A stretch of DNA of 64,000 bases from contig NC_085851.1 in NCBI RefSeq assembly GCF_020906515.1, positions 310,001-374,000 of the forward strand. The letters run 5' to 3'. Source of the DNA: Vanrija pseudolonga (Eukaryota; Basidiomycota; Tremellomycetes; Trichosporonales; Trichosporonaceae). Under the pieces are notes generated by a model that worked only from the letters and a program-made list of their open reading frames with translations, ran no database searches and was not told where the DNA came from. The stretch's first letter is position 1; every line of letters begins with the position of its first letter. Shown one piece after another: positions 21,662 to 28,255 of the stretch. The translations under genes were made by a program, and so were the position numbers.

Positions 21662-23167
21662 ATGTCTCACCGCAAGGTGCGTAGCCTGCTCACAGCGGCA
21701 GTCGTGCCCAATCGATCCCTCTGCTCGCGCTCTCGCCGACTCGACCGACTCGCTCAACGTCTGCTGCTCGCCTCGCCCGATTGAAGATTTTGAGACGGAG
21801 GGAGGCCAAGGGATGGGGAGGAGAGATGGTGTGATGGCGGAGACGAGGCCTCGGATCGACACAGAGCGGCTTCTCTGCAGCCTCGAGCCTTCGACACCAA
21901 CACCGCTGGCAGCAGATTTGAGCGAGCAACTAGCACACGAGTCAACTTGCAGAGGGATCGACCTAGCGCACGACCCCAAACACAACCTCCCCACCACACT
22001 GCTAACACTTTTCAGTACGAGGAGCCTCGTTCGGGTTCGCTTGCCTTCCTTCCCCGCAAGCGTGCCGCCAAGCACCGCGGTTACATCAAGTCGTTCCCCA
22101 AGGATGACGCCAAGAAGCCCGTCCACCTCACTGCCACCCTTGGCTACAAGGCTGGCATGACCCACGTTGTCCGTGACCTCGACCGCCCCGGCTCGAAGAT
22201 GCACAAGCGTGAGGTTGTCGAGGCTGCCACCGTCGTCGAGACTCCCCCCGTCGTCGTTGTCGGTGTTGTCGGCTACGTCGAGACCCCCCGCGGTCTCCGT
22301 TCGCTCACCACCGTCTGGGCCGAGCACCTCTCCGACGAGGTCAAGCGTCGCTTCTACAAGAACTGGTACAAGTCCAAGAAGAAGGCCTTCACCCGTTACG
22401 CCAAGAAGCACGCCGAGAACAACGGCGCTTCGGTCGCCCGCGAGCTCGAGCGCATCAAGAAGTACGCTTCGGTTGTCCGCGTCCTTGTCCACACCCAGCT
22501 CTCCCTCACCGGCCTCAAGCAGAAGAAGGCCCACCTCGCCGAGGTCCAGGTCAACGGTGGCTCGATTGCCGACAAGGTCGAGTTCGCCAAGTCGCACTTT
22601 GAGAAGACCGTCTCGGTCGACCAGATCTTCGAGCAGGACGAGTGCATCGACGTTATCGGTGTTACCAAGGGTAAGGGTTACGCCGGTGTCATCTCCCGTT
22701 GGGGCGTGACCCGTCTTCCCCGCAAGACCCACCGTGGTCTCCGTAAGGTCGCCTGTATCGGTGCCTGGCACCCGTCCAAGGTCATGTTCTCGGTTGCTCG
22801 CTCTGGTCAGGACGGTTACCACCGCCGTACCACGATCAACCACAAGATCTACCGCATCTCGAACGGCTCGGACCCCAAGTCGGGCTCGACCGAGTTCGAC
22901 CTCACCGAGAAGACCATCAACCCCCTTGGTGGCTGGTCGCACTACCCCGACGTCAAGAACGACTTCCTCCTCGTCAAGGGTGCCCTCCCCGGTACCAAGA
23001 AGCGTGTCCTTACCCTCCGCAAGGCCCTCCGTGTCCACACTTCGCGTGCCCACCTTGAGAAGATCCAGCTCAAGTTCATCGACACCTCGTCGATCCTCGG
23101 CCACGGCAAGTACCAGACCCCCGAGGAGAAGGCCCAGTTCCTTGGCCAGCTCAAGATCAAGGCTTAA
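21662..23167 (+). CDS. RPL3: 60S ribosomal protein L3 (uL3)
   Basis: Exon 1 (21662-21676) encodes only MSHRK. A 339-nt intron follows and exon 2 is 22016-23167, giving 388 residues, the usual length. Diagnostic segments are [51 protein letters not shown], the W-finger region [15 protein letters not shown] near the peptidyl transferase centre, and [13 protein letters not shown] with the QDG loop before it. uL3 is a core large-subunit protein that shapes the peptidyl transferase centre and accompanies early ribosome assembly. Codon choice is strongly biased to C- or T-ended codons (GTC, CTC, AAG, CGT), as expected for high expression. The long first intron right after codon 5 is unlike the 35-60 nt introns elsewhere in the window. 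Confidence 0.98.
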
Positions 23168-23573
23168 GCGTCTGGATCTTTTTAGGGAGAGTCGGAGGTT
23201 ACCTGTACATTCTTACACCGATGCAACATGGGTGCATAGCATTGGGGTGGGGCAGTGGAGGACTGATATTGTGTGGAAGCCAACTGACGAGGCCAAGACC
23301 GGAAGTGGATGCTGCACGTGACTCAATGCAACCGCAGGCATCTTGCCCATCTCAGTATCATCCCCGACAGCACCATCACGTCCTTTGCATCGTATGCGAG
23401 CACTGCGATATCTCATAGCATCGCCTCTACGCGCTCTACGCACCAAACACACCGCGGCGTCACGTCCCGCGGTTTCATCGATCGCCGCGCGCCATAATTA
23501 CCATACTTGCCTTTCCGCGTCTCTTGGCACCTTTGCTCAACCACCCACCTCACCTCGTCACCACCACCACACA
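23168..23573. other. Intergenic region between RPL3 and the small-domain cluster
   Basis: About 400 bases: the RPL3 3' UTR and the promoter and 5' leader (CACC-rich) of the first cluster gene. No purine tract like those before three of the other cluster genes is present. Confidence 0.5.
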
Positions 23574-24008
23574 ATGTCAATAGACTCGACGCTCCCCGAA
23601 CGGCCATCAGTGTACTGGCGCAACAGCCGGGACGAGGAGGAGGCCGACGTCGCGGCCGGCAAGGTGCCGCGCGACGAGGCGTTCATGGCGTCGCTCTTCC
23701 CGGACGCGATGCTCGACCCCCTCGAGCCGATCGAAGCAGCGTACGAGGCCGACGTGGCGGCGGCCACAGCGACTGGCAACGGCGAGAACACGTACCCCGC
23801 CCTCTATGCCGCCGTCGAGAAGGTCGTCCTCGCGCTCAACGACCTCAACGAGCAGGGCGAGGGCGCGTACATCGAGACGGGAGAGCGCGAGCGCCTCGCC
23901 GAGTGGATCGAGCAGGTGATTGAGGCGCGCGGCATCAGCATCAACGACATGGGCCGCGTGCTTGGCTTTGGGTCGGGCGAGATCACCGACGAGTGGCGCG
24001 ACTGGTAG
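23574..24008 (+). CDS. Cluster protein 1: short member of RPSxxW / PDA-domain family
   Basis: Single exon, 144 residues; the ATG at 23574 follows a CACCACCACACA leader. It carries the family core with almost no N-terminal extension: RPSVYWRNSRDEE, SLFPDAMLDPLEPI, AAYEADVAAA, LYAAVEKVVLALNDLNEQGE, YIETGERERLAEWIEQVIEA, and a C-terminal DEWRDW. Four more genes with the same core follow in tandem up to 28.3 kb. The core (predicted mostly helical) recalls bacterial DUF5713-type proteins, which also show YPD, an LN pair, IET..RE and a final R[DE]W; this comparison is from memory and unproven. The protein is acidic. Function unknown; it may represent the core-only form of the family. Confidence 0.8.
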   Translation: MSIDSTLPERPSVYWRNSRDEEEADVAAGKVPRDEAFMASLFPDAMLDPLEPIEAAYEADVAAATATGNGENTYPALYAAVEKVVLALNDLNEQGEGAYIETGERERLAEWIEQVIEARGISINDMGRVLGFGSGEITDEWRDW

Positions 24009-24182
24009 TGGTAGCTGGATGTATGGGTAGCCGGGGCTGGGTGACTGGACTCGACGCGGCCTCCTAACGCGGACCTCCACGGCTTGGCGCGGCGCGTCAA
24101 CAACGGGGGCAAATCGTGTGGCAGTTGGCGGGTGTTGCAACGACGAGTAGTCACTGACCGAGCACTGTGGTCACCGCTGGGT

Positions 24183-24231
24183 GGAGGAAGACGAGGAAGG
24201 CAAGAAAGACGGGGACGGCGAGGAAGACGGG
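24183..24231 (+). promoter_or_regulatory. Purine tract upstream of cluster gene 2
   Basis: A GAGGAAGAC/GAGGAAGGC-type run, followed within a few bases by GGTTGACGC, lies about 210 bases upstream of the ATG at 24441. A TATAAA follows at 24264-24269. The same purine module, at nearly the same distance, precedes cluster genes 4 and 5. Confidence 0.5.
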
Positions 24232-24440
24232 TGGTGGTTGACGCCCGAGTCGCGTCGCACACTTATAAACCATGCAACTCTCCTCACGTCATCTTCCTCC
24301 ACCTCTCCATCGCCCCGCCTTCCACACGGCCTCCCACTCTTCTTCTTCGTCCTTTACTCCCAGATCGACGCTCGCCGTCGATCCCCCAGACCCCCGCCGT
24401 GCACCCACCCTCCACCCTGAGCTCACCACACCGCCCCAGC

Positions 24441-25385
24441 ATGCCTGTCTACCGCACGAAGAAGGCCAAGCAGGCCGCCGCGGCCAAGGCCAAGGTCGCC
24501 CAACGCGGCTCGCAAGTCTCTACCGCCAAGGCCAACCCGGCGCGTCGCCCAACCCGCTCAACCACACCGCGTAGAGCGTCGCCCACCTTGGACAAGGTGG
24601 AAGATGCGGCCCCGTCAACCGAGGACGAGGAGATGCTGGAGGAAGAGGAGGAAGCCGAGGAGGAGGAGGAGGAGGAGGAAGAGGAGGAGGAGGAGAAGGC
24701 CGAGACGGCGGTGAAGGCGGAGAAGGCGGTGAAAGCGGAGAAGGCGGAGAAGGCGGAGAAGGCGGAGACGGCGGTGAAGGCGAAGAAGGCGGTGAAGGCG
24801 GAGAAGGAGGTGGAGGAGGAGCAGCTCACGCCCGCCGAGGCCGTGGCGAGGCGCGAGGCCAAGAAGGCAGCCGCTGCCCGTGCCAAGGCCGTTGCTGCCG
24901 GCAAGCTCAGGGAGTACGAGGCGAAACTCAAGAAGGAGGAGGAGGTGCAAAAGAAGGAGGACGCGCGGTACCGCAAGGAAGCGCTCGTTCACCGCCGCCC
25001 ATCGACGCGCTGGGCGATGCAGCGTAGCGACGAAGACGACAAGGTCGATGCAGGCAAGCTCAAGAAGCGAGACGCCGAGCTCGCCGACCGCTGGCCCGAC
25101 CGTTTCCTCGCGCCCCTCGAGCTCATCCTCCGCAAGTACGAGCGCGAGGTGGAGGCCGCCGCCGAGATCAAGAACGACGGCAAGTGCATCGCCGCCATCC
25201 GTCGGGCGGTGAAGAAGGTCGTCGTGGCGATCAACGACCTCGACTCCGGGCACAAGTACCCCTGGGTCCGCGAGCAGGAGCGCGAGGCACTCCTCGAGTA
25301 CGTCGAGGAGGTCGTTCAGGACGCCGGTGTCAAGCCGAAGGACGCGAGTGTCATGGAGCTGGTGGAGCAGTGGCGCGAGTGGTAG
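24441..25385 (+). CDS. Cluster protein 2: acidic and Lys-Ala-Glu repeat extension plus family core
   Basis: 314 residues from the ATG at 24441, which follows a TATAAA box by about 170 bases. The N-terminus is basic (PVYRTKKAKQAAAAKAKVAQ), then Ser/Thr/Pro/Arg-rich, then a run of more than 20 mostly glutamate residues (about 72-92), then KAEKA/ETAVKA repeats and a charged coiled-coil-like helix to about residue 190. The family core follows: RRPSTRWAMQRSDEDD, DRWPDRFLAPLELILRKYER, RRAVKKVVVAINDLDSG, EREALLEYVEEVVQDAGV and a final EQWREW. The alternation of basic and very acidic tracts is typical of chromatin-associated or histone-chaperone-like proteins, which fits the histone-tail copies in sister genes; this is inference. 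The open frame continues upstream of the ATG but through the TATA region, so the inner start is preferred. Confidence 0.75.
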   Translation: MPVYRTKKAKQAAAAKAKVAQRGSQVSTAKANPARRPTRSTTPRRASPTLDKVEDAAPSTEDEEMLEEEEEAEEEEEEEEEEEEEKAETAVKAEKAVKAEKAEKAEKAETAVKAKKAVKAEKEVEEEQLTPAEAVARREAKKAAAARAKAVAAGKLREYEAKLKKEEEVQKKEDARYRKEALVHRRPSTRWAMQRSDEDDKVDAGKLKKRDAELADRWPDRFLAPLELILRKYEREVEAAAEIKNDGKCIAAIRRAVKKVVVAINDLDSGHKYPWVREQEREALLEYVEEVVQDAGVKPKDASVMELVEQWREW

Positions 25386-25735
25386 TCCGAGGTGGGTGGG
25401 AGCGTGACGAACGCGACGTGGCTGACGCGACGAAGCCCGAAGCCATTGACCGATGAGGGGCACCGAGAGATGACTGAGAACCGCACTTTCATAGACATTG
25501 TTGTATCCCAATCCCAGGGCGCATAACAGCCGACAGCTTCATGTATCTAATTGCTCGTCATGAGGGAATCTCGTCGTGCCCACGGCTGAGAGGAGCAGCG
25601 TGGACGCCCCGTCGATCCCGTCGAGTCGTCCCTCTGGGTTCCACGCACACCCTCTTCCCCTCCTCCCACTCACCAACTCACCTCGGCCTTCCTCCTCCGC
25701 ACCACACCGCACCCTCACCCTCGTCGTCACACGCC
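25386..25735. other. Intergenic region between cluster genes 2 and 3
   Basis: About 350 bases. It ends in a CT/CAC-rich leader directly before the ATG at 25736. No purine tract was seen. Confidence 0.5.
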
Positions 25736-26192
25736 ATGCCCAACACCCACATCCCCACGAAGCAGACGGCACGCAAGGTCACAGGCGGCAAGGTACCCAA
25801 GCCGTACACCCCACCCGAGAGGCCGGCGCCCAAGAAGCCCGTCCGCCCGTCGACGATCTGGCGCGCAACCCGTGATGAAGACGACGACCTCAAGCCCCGA
25901 CGCGTTCCTCGACCCGCTTGACACCCTGATAGACTGGTTCGAGCTCAGCATCGCGCAGATCACGGCCGTGGCAACCGACTCGCGCTGCTTCAAGAAGGTC
26001 AAGTGGGTCGTCAAGCACCTCGTCCTCCGCCTCAACGAGCTCAACGAGTACGAGGAGTACATCGAGACGGGCGAGCGCGAGGACCTGCTCGAGTACATCG
26101 ACGACGTGATTGCCTATGCTGGCGTCAATATCGACGCGCTCAACACTGCGTTTGAGTGCGACTGCCTCGCGGACAACTGGCGCGACTGGTAG
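25736..26192 (+). pseudogene. Cluster protein 3: degenerate H3-tail-like N-terminus, frame broken before the core
   Basis: The frame from the ATG at 25736 reads MPNTHIPTKQTARKVTGGKV, in which TKQTARK and TGGK match histone H3 residues 3-9 and 11-14. A basic proline-rich linker and the family lead-in RPSTIWRATRDEDDD follow. After about base 25885 the family similarity moves to another frame (SPDAFLDPLDTLIDWFELSI, LVLRLNELNEYEEYIETGER, and a final DNWRDW ending at 26192), while the original frame stops at 25921. No GT..AG pair of usable length joins the two without removing conserved residues, so a single-base frameshift is the simplest reading. It may be a young pseudogene, an assembly error or a shifted reading. 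The core downstream is otherwise intact, which argues that any decay is recent. Confidence 0.6.
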
Positions 26193-26640
26193 CGTCGTAA
26201 AGTAGGTTGGGCAATGGAGGCTGTGACTGACGACCGCAGCACCAGAGCAATCACGGCTCCAATCACATACCATTCCGCCACACGGACGGCCACTCAACAC
26301 GGACATTCTGGATGCACTGCAGGCGTATACGGAGAGCCCAGTCGGCATGTATACATTGACTTTCATGAGGGCCTGGGTGGCGGAGGAAGGGAGGGAAGGC
26401 GAGGAAGACGACGCGGTTGACTCACCAGTCGGCACGCCATATATCTGCCGTGCGTCTCCTCCTCCTCGTCCTCGTTCTCTGCATCACCCATCTTCCAACA
26501 ACAACAACACCATCGCTCTCTCAACGTCTCCTGACCAACTGCACACCTCCCACCTGCTCTACACCATTATCATCGCCTTGGCTCTCTGGGCCCTCGTGCC
26601 CCGACTCCCACCGACACCCACTCCCACTGCACCCCCCACT
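26193..26640. other. Intergenic region, promoter of cluster gene 4
   Basis: About 450 bases. It contains the shared purine module (26381-26410), a TATA-like CATATATC near 26439, and a CA/CT-rich leader before the ATG at 26641. Confidence 0.5.
26381..26410 (+). promoter_or_regulatory. Purine tract upstream of cluster gene 4
   Basis: A GGAGGAAGGGAGGGAAGGC..GAGGAAGACG run, followed at 26415-26426 by GGTTGACTCACC. It lies about 230 bases before the ATG at 26641. Position and order match the modules upstream of cluster genes 2 and 5. Confidence 0.5.
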
Positions 26641-27216
26641 ATGAGGGACCCCTCCACCACCAAGCTCGCCACCAGCAAGGACGCCGCCAAGTCGGTTTCG
26701 GTTGGCACCAAGTCTCCTCGCGGGTGGCTCCCCACGAGCAACAAACGTCGCCATGACTCTCCCTACTCGAGGTCCACCAGCCCCGAGAGCACCGACTCCG
26801 TCCCGCCGTACTCTTACAAGAAGCTCCGTCGACCCTCGGCCATCTGGCGCGCCGAGCGCGAGAAGGAGGCCGCCCGTTTGGCCGCCCGCGACCTGGACCC
26901 CGCGAACGCATACGCGTTCAGCCTGTACCCCGACGCGTTCCTCAACCCGCTACACCTCATGCTGCGCCAGTTCGAGGCCGACGTGGCGGCGGCCGTGTCT
27001 ACCAACCCCGACCTTCACATCGTGTCGATCTACGTCTGCATCAAGCGGCTCGTCCTCGGGCTCAACAGCCTCGAAAAGTGGATCAAGGGAGACGAGCGTG
27101 AGATCCTCATCGAGTACATCGGCAATGTGGTCGAACATGCCGGCGTGGACCGTTTCGACATGATGGAGGAGTTTGGGGACGCGGCGGACATGGTTGAAAA
27201 GTGGTGCAAGTGGTGA
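26641..27216 (+). CDS. Cluster protein 4: basic Ser/Lys-rich extension plus family core
   Basis: 191 residues from the ATG at 26641. The N-terminal 70 residues are basic and Ser/Thr-rich and include TKLATSKDAAKSVSVGTK, which can be aligned loosely with histone H3 residues 18-28 (KQLATKAARKS); this is suggestive only. A bipartite-like KRRHD and KKLRRPSAIWRAEREKEAAR lead into the core: FSLYPDAFLNPLHLMLRQFE, ADVAAAVSTNPDL, IKRLVLGLNSLEKWIKGDER, EILIEYIGNVVEHAGV and a C-terminal VEKWCKW. The stop at 27214-27216 is followed two bases later by a GTGAGT..GCCCAG intron-like segment (27219-27260), in the same place as in cluster gene 5. The purine module lies upstream. Function unknown. Confidence 0.75.
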   Translation: MRDPSTTKLATSKDAAKSVSVGTKSPRGWLPTSNKRRHDSPYSRSTSPESTDSVPPYSYKKLRRPSAIWRAEREKEAARLAARDLDPANAYAFSLYPDAFLNPLHLMLRQFEADVAAAVSTNPDLHIVSIYVCIKRLVLGLNSLEKWIKGDEREILIEYIGNVVEHAGVDRFDMMEEFGDAADMVEKWCKW

Positions 27217-27787
27217 TGGTGAGTCGGCGGGCTGGAGGGGCGACGCGCTGACTTGCCCAGAGGCGACGAGACAGCAACGCGGCAACGACGAAACGTACCC
27301 AAGCCACGACACTATGTGAGCTACGACACACGATCAAGCACCCTCAGTACATAGGAACTGTTGAATACATGGACACTGTTTGTAGAAAGAGCGGGATGTC
27401 ATACGTCTAATGGGCGCCACACTCGCCACCCACCACTCGCACTGGACAACTTGGGTGAAGGAAGGTGAGCGGGATGGGGTCACAGGGGAGACGAGGAAGA
27501 CGAGGAAGGCGAGGAAGGTCTGGAAGGCAATGAAGACAACAGAGAGGGAAGACGAGGAAGACGAGGAAGACAAGGCAGGCGAGGAAGACGCGACCGGTCC
27601 ACTCACCATCCCAGGCTGCACTTGGCCTCGACCGGCTTTATCCTCACCCTCTCGCCTTCCACTCATCCTCTCTTCTCACCTGCTCTCTTCTCATCTCTTC
27701 TTCCTCCCCTCTCCTTCTCCAGGACGGTTCGCGCGTCGGCTCATACCCTCTCTGCGTTCGGCAAGACCCAGATCGCGCCCCAACACA
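27217..27787. other. Intergenic region, promoter of cluster gene 5
   Basis: About 570 bases: the 3' UTR of cluster gene 4 with a probable UTR intron (27219-27260), the purine module (27488-27590), and a CT-rich leader. Confidence 0.5.
27488..27590 (+). promoter_or_regulatory. Long GAGGAAGAC purine tract upstream of the H3-tail gene
   Basis: About 100 bases made largely of GAGGAAGAC/GAGGAAGGC units, followed at 27596-27607 by GGTCCACTCACC. It lies about 200 bases before the ATG at 27788 and is the longest version of the module shared with cluster genes 2 and 4. It could bind a GAGA-type or other purine-tract factor, or form an unusual purine/pyrimidine helix. Confidence 0.5.
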
Positions 27788-28255
27788 ATGGCCCGCACCA
27801 AGCAGACAGCGAGGAAGAGCACGGGGGGGAAGGCTCCTCGAAAGCAACTGGCCCCCCAGAAGCCACGTCGGCCGTCGGCAGACTGGTGCGACAGCCGTGC
27901 AAGCGAAGCCGCCCGTTTGGCCGCCGGCGAGCTCCTCCCGCGCTACGCCTGGGCCTCGGAGACGTACCCCGACGCCTTCCTCGAGCCCCTCGACGCGATG
28001 CTGTCCGCGTTCGAGGAAGACGTGGCGCTCGCCGTTACGACCGTCCCCGAGCTTCGCATCGTTTGCGTCTACCCCTGCATCAAGAAGCTCGTGCTCTCGC
28101 TCAACACTCTCGAAAAGTACATTAGTGGCGACGAGCGCGAGGATCTCATCGAGTACATGCGCAAAGTGATCGAGTTCGCTGGCATCCGCTCCGAGGACAT
28201 GGAAGCGGAGTTTGGGAGGGTCGAGGAAGTCCTCGAGAGATGGTGGGAGTACTGA
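27788..28255 (+). CDS. Cluster protein 5: histone H3 tail copy fused to the family core
   Basis: 155 residues, single exon. After the initiator Met the protein reads ARTKQTARKSTGGKAPRKQL and then A: identical to histone H3 residues 1-21 (K4, K9, S10, K14 and K18 all present). It diverges at once into PQKPRRPSADW, the family lead-in motif. The rest is the family core: WASETYPDAFLEPLDAMLSA, FEEDVALAV, CIKKLVLSLNTLEKYISGDE, REDLIEYMRKVIEFAG and a final LERWWEY. There is no histone fold, so this is not an H3 gene. Methionine removal before Ala would expose a free H3-like N-terminus. Codons in the tail (AGG, AGC, GGG GGG, CGA, CAA) are unlike those of highly expressed genes here, so it is not a fresh copy of an H3 gene. 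I infer a histone-tail mimic that could engage H3 readers or modifiers. Confidence 0.8.
   Translation: MARTKQTARKSTGGKAPRKQLAPQKPRRPSADWCDSRASEAARLAAGELLPRYAWASETYPDAFLEPLDAMLSAFEEDVALAVTTVPELRIVCVYPCIKKLVLSLNTLEKYISGDEREDLIEYMRKVIEFAGIRSEDMEAEFGRVEEVLERWWEY

Noticed and set aside
21653-23104. 483-codon open frame antisense to RPL3
   Set aside because: Same codon-bias shadow; Leu/Val/Gly/Glu/Asp-rich product with no family.
27788-28255. Idea that this is a histone H3 pseudogene or H3 variant
   Set aside because: No residue of the histone fold follows the tail; the remainder matches the neighbouring cluster proteins instead, and the tail codons are unlike those of highly expressed genes.
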